A stretch of 64,000 nt of DNA from Eutreptiella sp. 'Long Island Sound 2002'. Lineage: Eukaryota; Euglenozoa; Euglenophyceae; Eutreptiales; Eutreptiaceae. A program made the position numbers and the translations under genes. This document shows positions 23,742 through 34,955 of this stretch, piece after piece; within the stretch, counting starts at the first letter, position 1, and every line of letters starts with the position of its first letter. The DNA lies in NCBI GenBank assembly GCA_964036045.1, contig OZ038381.1, positions 101,685,367 to 101,749,366 on the forward strand. Direction: 5' to 3'. Under the pieces are notes generated by a model. It searched no databases and was not told where the DNA came from. It worked only from the letters and a program-made list of their open reading frames with translations.

Positions 23742-26381
23742 TCAGGCCAGGTGCCTTTGCTTTGGCACCCTTACCAGGAAACTGCCCACCATCCTGTCCT
23801 GCCTCGTCACCAGACATCTCACCGTTAGCGCTACCAGTGGCACCACATCCATTCTGTGTCTGCTAGGACGGTGTGAAGTGGGCTGCAAACGTGCACAGCG
23901 CCTGGTTGGGTGGAGGCTTTGCACCAGGCTTGGGGCTTTGCTGTGAGGGGCTTGCTCGAGCCTTTGATTTTTTAGCCTTTGCGGGGGTGCCGTCCGCTTG
24001 CTTGCCGGTTGCCTTTGGGGGGGGGGGGGGGTTCTGGGATTCACCATCCTCTTCCTCTGGTTGGCTGGCTTCCATTTCTTGCTTTACATACCTCCTTCCC
24101 GTACAATCTACTAGAAACCCATCGGCAAGGTCTTCACACACTCGGTCCCACGATTGGTGCCACAGTGTCGCAGTTCCACACAGCGGCCCTCAAATCAGTA
24201 AGAAATGACTCAAGAATAGACTTCTCCTCAGACAGGTATGCAACTGCAATGTTGACGGGAAACATGCTCTGAATGGACAGGGCTGCAGAAAAATCTCGCT
24301 GCTGTGTGCAGACCATTATCCATGTACTATTCTGCTGAATCAAATTCAAAGCATACAGCAAATAACAGAACACTTCGACAGGAACGGCAGTCGTCAGTGG
24401 GCCCTGGATATAAGACAGGTATTGAGGTAGGCGTGCCGAAAACTGATGCAGACTACATAGTGCAAGAGCAGTCTGTCCCATGCTGTACAGTGCTGATGGT
24501 TTCGACAGGTTGTATACACAGACATCAGCATGGAAAAATTCCTCAGCACAGGCAGCTTTCAAGTTACTAACACAGGCCCGAACATCAGCAGTCTCACCAG
24601 TGACTGCCACCAAAATACGATTCAACACAAATTGTGCCACAATATCGTGCAGTGCCAACGTCCCCATTTGTAGGACCTCAATCAGGATGCAAACAAATGG
24701 CAGTGCACTAATAAAGCTAGGAACAGGGCAGCCTGCCCACAAAGGGAGTAGCTCAACTCTACCCTCTTCCTTCAGAACTTTCCCTGTGTCTGTCCCAATA
24801 ATGGTGTCACCAAACTTAAGACTCATATGCCCACTGTCAGCCTTTTCAATATTTGGTGTCACACGTGGCTTGCGAAGCCTGTCACGTAACCCTTGGTAAA
24901 GGTTGGAGGTCCAAAAGGACTGCCTTGACAACAGAAGCCCACGGTGGCCAAGGTGACTCGGTACTCCACACCCAGCTGCCATACGGGACCCGGATATGGG
25001 CCATAATACGACATTGTTCTTTGCACATGGTCACAGTACCCAGATTTGTTGCAGAGGGTATACACAGCACACAAATGAGACAGTTCAAAACTGGTATGCT
25101 TATGAACGAGAATCGAGGGACCTGGCCGAAATTTAGCCCAACTCAGCGTCAGCAACGAAATAAACAGGTCGAAATCACTACGACTGACAGTGCAGAATAA
25201 TGCAGAAAAAGTCGGCATACCCCTGGACTCGTGCACAAACCCCTCTGTGACTGCATCCAGATGGAGCACATGCCATCTCCACAACTGTTCAACTCTGGCC
25301 AACTTTATTTCACGCTTGATACCCGGTACTGAGCTTTTAGTACCCGACATGTAGAGAACAATGCCTAACAGTCTGTCTGGCATCAATCCTTTGCACTCTT
25401 TGAATGCCCCAAGCGCCGGTTCAACAACTCGCTTCTCCATCCCATAGATTGCGTCAACAGCAGGCTGCCCAATGAATTTGACAACAGTGCCCAACCCTGC
25501 CCAACGCCTGGATATAGTCACCTTCAGACATCAAGAGACAGGTAAAAATACAGGCCTACAGTAGGGTATAACGGATACCGTCGAAACGTTGAACACACCA
25601 CGTTGCCTTCATTAGCTGTAATACCAATTTCAGCCAACATGTTCTGAGTATGCGTGAGCAGGGGGGCGTCTGAATCCTCCGCAATATGCTCTAGTAAGAG
25701 TGCCATCCGCTCATTGCCTCTTGACACACTACTGCTTGTGGTCTGCACTTGATGAAGCCCTGCTAGCTTTCTCCGTATGGGCAAAGGAGTGTCTCTTCTA
25801 ACCTCAAAGCCTTCAAACTCTCTAGTCCATGTAGGCACGGGGTGATTTTTCGCTTCCTTTTCCTTGCGATGTTGCATAGCAGCCGTGTAGATGTGCTGGC
25901 CCCCAATGGCATACCAAAACCGAGCTGTACATGAGGTGACAGGTAGTACAAAGTAAAATCAAATGGCACCGAAGATCAAGTAAAATCGAAACAAGACAGG
26001 GCAGAACATACACACGCGAGGTACCAGCTTGAAATCATCCATACAATCAGGAGGTGGTGCCCGTAATAAATCATCATAGCGGGCCTGGACTCGGTCGGGG
26101 TTCAGCCCACGAACTTGGCCTTCATAGCAATCTCTATCAATCAGGATCCGATCCCATCAGACACGAATGCGTTTTGTGGAAGTGAGGTAATCTGCCAGAT
26201 TGATGTCTGCCTTTCCTTTCGGTTTGGGCTTCCGCTTCGGTTTGGCAGCCGGTTTGGGATGTGGTTCTGGTGCAGTGGCTTCAACAGCAGGAGTTCCCTC
26301 ACTTCCATTGAGATGATCTTCATCATTGGCCAGGTTTTCGGGCGGTGTACCAACATTTTGAGAGATTTCCATAGAAGACAT
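23742..26381 (-). pseudogene. ParB-like domain gene of the TIR element
   Basis: The start is ATG at 26,381 (MSSMEISQNVGTPPENL), followed by a Lys/Pro-rich linker. After a TGA at 26,157-26,159 the same frame continues as WDRILIDRDCYEGQVRGL...PDRVQARYDDLL and CMDDFKLV. After an intron-like gap ending near 25,928 comes FWYAIGGQHIYTAAMQHRK, then DTPLPIRRKLAGLHQVQTT. The order (R-G-L-xx-xRV, then YxIGGQHxxxA, then TP..RR.LAG.HQ) resembles ParB/sulfiredoxin-fold domains, where a GxHR-type motif binds phosphate or nucleotide. Frames 25,521-24,859, 24,982-24,134 and 24,141-23,863 continue the protein, each after a frame change, and end in an acidic then Pro/Lys-rich tail interrupted by a 12-G run at 24,018-24,030. 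ParB assignment is from motif pattern only. Confidence 0.5.
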
Positions 26382-26646
26382 TGCTTGGAAGGTAACAAAA
26401 CAGCAGGTGCACAGTGCAGACAGGGTGATATCCGGGTGCTCAGACAGAGATATTAGCCAAAGGAGATCAAATTTATAGAACCCAGGTTCAAAAACACAAG
26501 CTGCTGTCCAACAGCGAAAAGACAGTGCTGAAGGATGCCAAATTCACAGTGACTGGAAAGCTGGGCGAAATTTCGCCCGGCATTGGTAGGAACAAATAAT
26601 AGCAGGCTCAAAATCATGAAAGTCGGGCGCCTGGGCGAAATTTCGC

Positions 26647-28850
26647 CTAGCCGGAAGCACAATAGCAAATAAAGCAGTCAAATCCGTCCCAACCCTGTGT
26701 ACTCCGTCCCAACTCCTCTTCCTCATCCAGCACTTCCACGGACGAGACACTGCGCACCTCTTTTGGACCCTCACTGCCACTGTCAACATAATTGAAATCA
26801 TCTACCACTGGTACAGCAGCAGGCATGGGGTGGAGGGCGGGGGGTTTTGGGGGGGGGTCTGGGAGGGGGGGGGGGGGGGCTGGGGGGACGACCACCGGCA
26901 CACCGCGCGCTGGGGGTTTGGCGGCTGGTTTTGCAGCTGGTTTTGGAGCTGTGTTGATACTCTGGTAGTGTGCACTTCGTTGCCTCTGATCAACATTGGA
27001 GCGATTCTGACTGTATGCATTCAGAAAATCCTCAACACCATTGGGTATTTTGGTCTTGTCAATCAGACACCGTAGGCTATGCCGAACAAGGCTCAAAAAT
27101 TGCTGCTCTGTAACCCTTGTACGCGACAACACTCCCGGAAATTGCATGCGGGGGGCTTCATCAAGACGTTTGACCACATACTTATCCTCTTCCAGGACAG
27201 CAATGGGGAACCAAGGATGTGAGATGTTCTCAATGAACAAACGCACGTGCTTTGTGTACTTGTCCACAGACTTCTACGTCAAGACACCCTGGATTTTTTC
27301 TCTCCTGGAAGTGTCGGGGGGAGAGTCAAAAAAATGTCAGTTGTCTGCTGCACCGACTGCGCATTACCAACCTCCCTTGACCGCATCAGTAGGCGACTAA
27401 GCATTGCCTCGCCGTACTCCTCAGAAAACAGGCAACCAAGTGCCCGGGTGTGTCAGTCGGACCAGAAATGCAGTGCTACAGTATTGGTACGCAGCTATTC
27501 AGTGCTCAGCCACTTGTCAGAGGGTATGATATTCATCATCAAGACAGTACTCATTCCAATGCATTCTTTTGCAGCCGCACTGGAATTCAGAGAGCGACCG
27601 TTCCAGTTACATTCCCGCACAAGAACCCCTAGTGCCAGAAGTGCTGGGCAGCACGAATACAACATGGCCTTCAAGGCGAACAGACATTTCAGACCCAGTC
27701 TTTGAACACCAGACAACTCAGCAAGATTACCCATAAGGACCTGGGTAGTACTATCAAGCCGTGCTTTGTTAGCAGCTGTAGCCGGGAACAAACCAACAAT
27801 GGTTTTTTCCATGTGACGCACTTTGACTTTCATGGGCACCACAGCTCCAACCTTCAGGTCCCAACCCTGCTGAAGAAATTTCATAATAGGGGCAAATGCC
27901 TTGTAGGCTATTTCCACAGAATACTTATATGGGTGCCAGACACCGTAAAGGAAGGGGTGTCCCAACAGGAACTGGTCTACGTGCCAGGGGGCATAGCTTG
28001 CTCCGAACGACATTTTCAGGAGTGCGTAAAAGATCTTCATGTCAATCAGAAATGGCACAGTCCGTCTCGTCTTCACGTGCAAGCATTCTAGCCCCCTCAC
28101 AAACTCAAGTAACTCAACATGACTTCCGCATTTCAGGTGTGATAACAGAAAGGGCCTCCAGCTGAGGCATACCACAACATTGCGAGCATAGTCGAGAGGT
28201 GCACGAAGCCAGGTCCGCAGAATATGCCCATCTGGGACGGTACCTCTTTGCAACAGCAACCCAACACAGCGAACTAGGTAGTCGACAACCCCGAGTATAC
28301 ATTGTACAATAGCATCCAAACCGGGCAGACGGCGGTACTGGGGCAGCTCAGCAGCGTGCAACACACCGACAGCAGTCACATTCAAAGTCTTATCAGGGCT
28401 ATGGGGGTCGACCGCATTGATGTAGCGACGGTAATTGTTGAACCACAGGGTAATTTGCTGTCTCTCAAATGAATCCCACAGGTGTGAAGCTTGAACACTG
28501 GCCTGGGCCGAGATGCTAGGGGCATTGATAGTGCATTCCCCTGCCATTGCCAGCTTACGACGCATGGACTGGGTCATTGTACCGCGATATGAGGCTCCAG
28601 TGGCTCTCTCAGCACGGGAATATGTCAGCACTCGCACAATGTTATACAGTGAGAAAACTTGCTTCTGGGGGACCAACAACCATCTTGTTACACGACTAGA
28701 ACTGAAGGCAGCCCGCACATGCCCAACATTACGTCTAGTCTTTCTATTGTGACGCAAATACAGTGCCAGCTGCAGCAGCGGGAGTGTCCTCCCTTTGTTC
28801 AATGCCACCCGAATGAGAGCCTTAAGGGTACGAACGCGAGTATCCCCCAC
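26647..28850 (-). pseudogene. Second gene of the TIR element, function unknown
   Basis: A 451-codon frame from 28,850 (no ATG; AAACAG just upstream could be a splice acceptor) runs to a TAG at 27,495-27,497. The same frame is readable past it and a TGA near 27,452, to about 27,260. A frame change then gives 206 codons down to a TAG at 26,647, immediately before a copy of the palindrome. The body contains HSPDKTLNVTAVGVLHAAEL, LIDMKIFYALLKMSFG, and LYGVWHPYKYSVEIAYKAF. The tail is Pro-rich (a poly-Pro run encoded by a G run at 26,860-26,880), then acidic. The D...WHPYK pattern might be catalytic, but I recognise no transposase family. It shares the overall plan of the second gene (conserved body, Pro-rich and acidic tail). 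Confidence 0.5.
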
Positions 28851-29425
28851 GGCTGTTTAAAGAAAGCGCACATCAATCATGTCTCATAGCCACATTGGCA
28901 GAAGCAACCCTAAGAGTCAAAGAACAGAACCCAACAGAGGTACCACCCTGTAGGTGAAGGGTGTCAAGGCAAGCTGGAAGAAATTTCACCCAGGTTCAAC
29001 TTTATCGACCGGTGGGCCTAAGCGACAGGCAGGCAGAGGGCAACGTATCATGCACAGCACAAGGAAATAAGCAACAGGGGGGGGGGGCTGGAAGAAATTT
29101 CGCCCAGGATCACTGATTGGTGTTTTTAAGCTATATATTTTGCAGAACAGGCAGAGTTGAGCGAAATTTCGCCCAGGGTCATCAAGACATCAAAATATGT
29201 ATACCTCTTTTGCTATCTGGGGGGGCTGGGGGAAATTTCGCCCAGGTCTTGCTAAATTGGCAAAGAGAGAGAGTGAATTTGAGTGTCAAAGTGTGTATAC
29301 ATAGTACACACAATAAATGTACAGCTATTCATCACCACCTATTACAGTACAGGCGACACATGGAAAACATAGGCACAAAAACAAGACATAGAACAGGCAA
29401 CAAAGTGCACATGTTTCGGTCGTAA

Positions 29426-29449
29426 GGGGCGGGTAGTTAGCGTGGACTA
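29426..29449 (-). repeat. Right terminal inverted repeat
   Basis: On the minus strand it reads TAGT, then CCACGCTAACT, then ACCCGCCCC, matching the left end. Satellite sequence (CGTCCTTGGAGGGTGTAGAC) resumes immediately outside. Confidence 0.65.
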
Positions 29450-29502
29450 CGTCCTTGGAGGGTGTAGACCCGTCAAGTATTCATGGCATGCACTCTACAC
29501 GA
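29450..29502. repeat. 72-bp satellite, fragment between two insertions
   Basis: GTCCTTGGAGGGTGTAGACC and ATTCATGGCATGCACTCTAC match the satellite at 18.9-23.1 kb. The fragment lies between the TIR element and the C-run/G-run insertion. Confidence 0.85.
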
Positions 29503-29905
29503 GTGTCCCCCCCCCCCCCCTGCGCAAACACGGGCCACGGTCTCGTTCGAAGACCAAAAGTGTAGAAACACCGGGTCCCCGTGTTTGGACAAGCCCGTGT
29601 TAGCGCGCGGCACGTACTGCGGAACACAAGGTGCAGGCATAGCCCAACCTTAACCCTGCCAACATGATACCACAAGTCATTGTTCTTTAGCCACACAACT
29701 CAGGTGTCACTTAGGCCTCCCATTGGGACAACTTCAGTCCCTTTGGGAAAACAACTTTTTGCATGGCTAATCGCAATAGCACAAAGCTACAAACCACGCT
29801 CTCTATTGGATCGGAACCGCAAAAACGAGGGTTCAAAAAAGGACCAAAAGTGCGGAAACATGGGGTCTCCATGTTTGGACAAGCTCGTCCTAGTGCAAAG
29901 GGGGG
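29503..29905. mobile_element. Small insertion bounded by a C run and a G run
   Basis: About 400 bases interrupt the satellite. The left edge is a run of about 14 C followed by TGCGCAAACACGGGC. The right edge, read inward, is a run of about 11 C followed by TTTGCACTAGGACGAGC, a weak inverted match. Inside, a 55-base segment starting GACCAAAAGTG and ending TTTGGACAAGC occurs twice in direct orientation (about 29,550 and 29,850). Each copy holds a hairpin, for example AAACATGG/CCATGTTT. No coding capacity, so it would be a non-autonomous insertion if mobile. Confidence 0.45.
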
Positions 29906-30300
29906 GGGGGTACACCCCCAACGGTGAATCCTTGAAGGATCTACACCCTCCTAGGATTCATCACATGGGATGTACACGAGTCTAGAGTGGATGCGATGAA
30001 TCCTTGGAGGGTGTAGACCCTTCAAGGATTCATCCCATGGGGTGTACAATAGTGTAGAGTGGATGCGATGAATCCTTGGAGCGTGTGTAGCCTTGAAGGA
30101 TTGGGGGTATGGACAGTACACTGGTCCAGAGTGGATGCGATGAATCCTTGGAGGGTGTAGACTCTTCAAGGATACACCACTTGGGTTCTGCACTAGTCTA
30201 TAGGGGATCGGGTGCATACTTCAAGGGTCTACACACATCAAATATGCACCGCATTCGTTGGACACTAGTCTACAGGGGATGCAGTGCATCCCTGAACAAC
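29906..30300. repeat. 72-bp satellite, right remainder
   Basis: About five further units with GGTGAATCCTTGAAGGATCT-type palindromes, ending in an A/C-rich stretch near 30,300. Same period and sequence as the main array. From 30,301 to 30,828 I see only A-rich and C-run low-complexity sequence. Confidence 0.85.
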
Positions 30301-30828
30301 CTCCCCCCCAAATCGGCGAAGAAATCCCAACAAATCGGCGAACAAATCGGCGGACCGGTTTTTCGGCAAAACAGGCTCCCAGTGCCCTGGATCTGAGTTC
30401 CACAGCCCTATCACACCTTCCTTATGGTTGCTGAATAGTTGCGTTCATGTGGAAACGTAAAATATCTCTCTCTCTTCAAAAAAAAAATTTTCGTATGTCC
30501 GTCAGCACTGTGGATAAAGCCTGATGTCTGATGTGTGATAAGGGATGTGGTGTGTGCGGTCTGTCCAAGAAGATGTCTGATATTCTTGTCTATTGGAGTT
30601 GGGTCTAGGTGTCTAATGCCTAGAGGAAGTTGGGAGAAACTATGCCTAAATCAAATCTGCCCCCCCCCCCAAAATGAAAAAAAAAAAGGGAGGACACATT
30701 AGAAAAATCATTGGGGAACCACCTTGGACAATCGGAAACATGGCAGTACAAAAGTAAAAAAGATTTTGAACACCAAAATGGAAAAATGGGGAAAATGTGT
30801 GACCAGGGAAAGGGGCAAAAAAAAAAGG

Positions 30829-33800
30829 TGCCCATAGGTCCCCATAGGCCCCCATAGGCCCCCAAAGGTACCCATAGGTCCCCAAAGGTGCCAATAGGCC
30901 CCCGTAGGCCCCCATAGGCCCCCATAGGTCCCCATAGGCCCCCGGAGGCCCCCAAAGGTGCCCACCGGTCCCCAAAGGTGCCCATAGGTCCCCAAAGGTC
31001 CCGCTAGATGCCAATGAGTCCCCATCGGCCCCCATAGGTCCCCATTGGCCCCCATAGGCACCCATAGGTCCCCAAAGGTGCCCATAGGTCCCCATAGGTC
31101 CCCACAGGCCCCCATAGGCCCCCACAAGCCAACATAGGTCCCATAGGTCCTCAGGGGTCCCCAAAGGTCCCCATAGGTCCCCAAAGGTGCCAATAGGTCC
31201 CCGTAGGCCCCCGTAGGCCCCCATGGGTCCCCAAGGGGCCCCATAGGTGCCCAAAGGTCCCCAAAGGTCCCCAAAGGTGCCCATAGGACCCCATAGGTCC
31301 CCAAAGCCCCCCATAGGCCCCCATAGGTCCCCAAAGGTGCCAATACGTCCCCGTAGGCCCCCATGGGCCCCATGGGTCCCCAAAGAGGCCCATGAGTGCC
31401 CAAAGGTGCCCAAAGGTCCCCAAAGGTGCCCATAGGACCCCATAGGTCCCCAAAGATCCCCATAGGCCCCCATAGGTCCCCAAAGGTGCCAAAAGGTCCC
31501 CAAAGGTGCCAATAGGCCCCCGTAGGCCCCCATAGGCCCCCATAGGTCCCCATAGGCCCCCGTAGGCCCCCAAAGGTGCCCATGGGTCCCCAAAGGTGCC
31601 CATAGGTCCCCAAAGGTCCCGCTAGATGCCAATGAGTCCCCATCGGCCCCCATAGGTCCCCATTGGCCCCCATAGGCACCCATAGGTCCCCAAAGGTGCC
31701 CATAGGTCCCCACAGGCCCCCATAGGCCCCCACAAGCCAACATAGGTCCCATAGATTGCCATAGGTCCCCAAAGGTCCCCATAGGCCCCCATAGGTCCCC
31801 ATGGGTCCCCAAAGGACCCTATAGGTGCCCAAAGGTCCCCAAAGGTGCCCATAGGACCCCATAGGTCCCCAAAGGTCCCCATAGGCCCCCATAGGTCACC
31901 AAAGGTGCCAATAGGTCCCCGTAGGCCCCCATAGGCCCCCATAGGTCGCCAAAGGGCCCCATAGGTGCCCAAAGGTGCCCAAAGGTCCCCAAAGGTGCCC
32001 ATAGGACCCCATAGGTCCCCAAAGATCCCCATAGGCCCCCATAGGTCCCCAAAGGTGCCCAAAGGTCCCCAAAGGTGCCAATAGGCCCCCGTAGGCCCCC
32101 ATAGGCCCCCATAGGTCCCCATAGGCCCCCGTAGGCCCCCAAAGGTGCCCATGGGTCCCCAAAGGTGCCCATAGGACCCCATAGGTCCCCAAAGATACCC
32201 ATAGGTCCCCAAAGGTGCCCAAAGGTCCCCAAAGGTGCCAATAGGCCCCCGTAGGCCCCCATAGGCCCCCGTAGGCCCCCAAAGGTCCCCATAGGCCCCC
32301 ATAGGTCCCCATTGGCCCCCATAGGCCCCCATAGGTCGCCAAAGGTGCCAACGGGCCCCTGTAGGCCCCCATAGGGCCCCATAGGCCCCCAGAGGTCCCC
32401 ATAGGCCCCCATACGACCCGATAGGCCCCCAAAGGTGCCCATAGGTCCCGAAAGGTGCCAATAGGCCCCCGTAGGTCCCCATAGGCCCCCATAGGCCCCG
32501 ACAGGCCCCCAAAGGTCCCCATAGGCCCCGATGGGTCCCCATAGGTCCCCATAGGCCCCCATAGGCCCCCATAGGTCCCCATAGGCCCCCATAGGTCCCC
32601 ATAGGCCCCCACAACCCCCCATAGGCCCCATAGATTCCCATAGGTCCCCAAAGGTCCCCAAGGGTCCCCCTAGATGCCAATGAGTCCCCATAGGCCTTCA
32701 TAGGTCCCCATAGGCCCCATAGATTGCCATAGGTCCCCAAAGGTGCCCATAGGTCCCCATAGGTCCCCGTAGGCCCCCATAGGCCCCAAACGGTGCCCTT
32801 AGGCCCCGATAGGTCCCCATAGGTCCCCATAGGCCCCCATAGGTCCCCAAAAGTGCCAACAGGCCCCTGTAGGTCCCCATAGGCCCCCATAGGCCCCCAC
32901 AAACCCCCAAAGGTCCCCATAGGCGTCCATAGGTCCCCAAAGGTGCCCAAAGGTCCCCAAAGGTGCCAATAGGCCCCCGTAGGCCCCCATAGGCCCCCGT
33001 AGGCCCCCATAGGCCCCCATAGTCCCCCATAGGTCGCCGAAGGTGCCAATGGGCCCCGGTAGGCCCCCAAAGGTCACCATAGGCCCCCATAGGTCCCCAT
33101 AGGTCCCCATAGGCCCCCATAGTCCCCCATAGGTCGCCGAAGGTGCCAATGGGCCCCGGTAGGCCCCCATAGGGCCCCATAGGCCCCCATAGGTCCCCAT
33201 AGGCCCCCATAGACCCCGATAGGCCCCCAAAGGTGCCCATAGGCCCCGATAGGTCCCCAAAGGTCCCCAAAGGTGCCCATAGGTCCCCAAAGGTGCCAAT
33301 AGGCCCCCATAGGCCCCCATAGGCCCCCAAAGGTGCCCATAGGCCCCGATAGGTCCCCATAGGTCCCCAAAGGTGCCAATGGGCCCGCATGGGCCCCCAT
33401 AGGCCCCAAAAGGTGCCCTTAGGCCCCGATAGGTCCCTATAGGTCCCCATAGGCCCCCAAAGGCCCGCATAGGTCCCCAAAAGTGCCCATAGGTCCCCAA
33501 AGGCCCCCCTAAATGCCAATAAGTCCCCATAGGCCCCCACAAGCCCCCATAGGCCCCATAGATTCCCATAGGTCCCCAAAGGTCCCCCTAGATGCCAATG
33601 AATCCCCATAGGCCCCCATAGGTCCCCATAGGCCCCAAGCAGCCCCCATAGGCCCCATAGATTCCCATAGGTTCCCAAAGGTGCCCATAGGCCCCCATGG
33701 GCCCCAAAGGGTGCCCTTAGGCCCCGATAGATCCCCATAGGTCCCCATAGGCCCCCACAGGTCCCCATAGGCCCCCATAGGTCCCCAGAGGTGCCAATAG

Positions 33801-34637
33801 GCCCCCGTAGGTCCCCATAGGCCCCCATAGGCCCCCACAGCCCCCCATAGATTCCCATAGGTCTCCATAGGTCCCCAAAGGTCCCCCTAGATGCCAATGA
33901 GTCCCCATAGGCCCCCATAGGTCCCCATAGGCCCCCAGAAGCCCCATAGGCCCCATAGATTCCCATAGGTCCCCAAAGGTGCCCATAGGTCCCCATAGGT
34001 CCCCATAGGCCCCCACAAGCCCCCATAGGCCCCATAGATTCCCATAGGTCCCCAAAGGTCCCCCTAGATGCCAATGAGTCCCCATAGGCCCCCATAGGTC
34101 CCCATAGGCCCCCACAAGCCCCATAGGCCCCATAGATTCCCATAGGTCCCCAAAGGTGCCCATAGGTCCCCATAGGTCCCCGTAGGCCCCCATAGGCCCC
34201 CATAGGCCCCAAAAGGTGCCCTTAGGCCCCGATAGGTCCCCATAGGTCCTCATAGGCCCCCAGAGGTCCCCATAGGTCCCCATAGGCCCCCATAGGCCCC
34301 CATAGGTCCCCAAAGGTGCCCATAGGTCCCCAAAGGTCCCCCTAGATGCCAATAAGTCCCCATAGGCCCCCATAGGTCCCCATAGGCCCCCGCAAGCCCC
34401 CATAGGCCCCAAAGATTCCCATAGGTCCCCAAAGGTGCCAACAGGCCCTCATAGGTCCCCATAGGCCCGGATGGGCCCCCATGGGTCCCCATAGGCCCCC
34501 ATAGGTCCCCACAGGTCCCCATAGGCCCGGATAGGCCCCCATGGGTCCCCATAGGCCCCCATAGGCCCCCATAGGTCCCCATAGGCGCCCATAGTCCCCC
34601 ATAGGTCCCCATAGGCCCCCGTAGGCCGCCATGCGTC
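30829..34637. repeat. 3.8-kb array of a 10-bp unit
   Basis: About 380 tandem decamers of the types CCCATAGGTC, CCCATAGGCC and CCCAAAGGTG. CCCTAGATGC and CCATAGATTC variants occur at intervals and give a higher-order structure. On the minus strand a 10-base unit spells repeating GTYGGLWGPM-type decapeptides in all three frames, with open frames up to 504 codons. Stop-free translation in three frames of the same strand shows this is a compositional effect. Confidence 0.95.
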
Positions 34638-34955
34638 CCTATTCGCCAATTCCTATGGGGGTCCGGACCCCCAAAATAATTGACGCAACCCTATGCGTGA
34701 ATTCCTATGGGGGTGTAGACCCCTAAAATAATGGACGCAACCCTATGCGTCAATTCGTATGGGGGTCTAGAACCCTAAAATAATGGACGCAACCCTATGC
34801 GTCAAGTCCTATGGGGGTCTAGACCCCCAAAATAATTGACGCAACCCTATGCCTCAATACCTATGGGGGTCTAGACCCCTTAAATAATTGACGAAACCCT
34901 ATGCGTCAATTCCTATGGGGGTCTGGACCCCCAAATTGTTTGACGCAACCCTGTC
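34638..34955. repeat. Six tandem 52-bp palindromic units
   Basis: Units start at 34,651, 34,703, 34,755, 34,807, 34,859 and 34,911, an exact 52-base spacing. Each contains TATGGGGGTCTAGACCCCCA, centred on a perfect palindrome, followed by AAATAATTGACGCAACCCTA. The array directly continues the 10-bp array, and TCCTATGGGGGTC resembles the complement of its decamer. Confidence 0.9.

Larger units (their letters stand above)
23512..29246. promoter_or_regulatory. Nine copies of 16-bp palindrome GGGCGAAATTTCGCCC
   Basis: Perfect at 26,563-26,578. Near-perfect copies are at 26,633-26,648, 28,974-28,994, 29,088-29,108, 29,159-29,178 and 29,226-29,246. More degenerate copies are at 23,512-23,527, 23,581-23,598 and 25,123-25,139 (the last inside a reading frame). 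They are often extended by CTG/CAG. Four lie upstream of the first gene, two between the genes (upstream of the second), and two beyond the second gene near the left end. I noticed none outside this element in the window. The placement suggests binding sites for an element-encoded protein. Confidence 0.7.
23080..29449 (-). mobile_element. 6.4-kb terminal-inverted-repeat element with ParB-like gene
   Basis: The 72-bp satellite stops at about 23,079 and resumes at 29,450. The interposed 6,370 bases end in inverted repeats. Both ends read TAG(G/T)CCACGCTAACT(G/A)CCC(A/G)CCCC inward: 24 positions with 3 mismatches and an 11-base perfect core CCACGCTAACT. Satellite sequence with TCCTT lies on each side, but a clean target-site duplication cannot be separated from the repeat itself. 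Inside are two minus-strand genes (28,850-26,647 and 26,381-23,742) and about nine copies of a 16-bp palindrome concentrated near the ends and between the genes. This is the layout of a DNA transposon, but neither gene shows a transposase signature I can name. Confidence 0.65.

Noticed and set aside
26157-26159. TGA as selenocysteine in the ParB-like gene, and TGA at 398 in the first ORF
   Set aside because: Selenocysteine use is known in some Naiad elements, but no SECIS-like structure was identified and other disruptions are present in both frames.
26563-26648. Palindromes as E2F-type sites (TTTSSCGC)
   Set aside because: The half-site TTTCGCCC does not fit the E2F consensus, and the symmetric 16-bp form and element restriction are better explained by an element-encoded binder.
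30646-34649. Long minus-strand ORFs (up to 504 codons) of repeating GTYGGLWGPM peptides
   Set aside because: They are translations of a 10-bp tandem array, open in all three frames of one strand. No unique sequence or start context.
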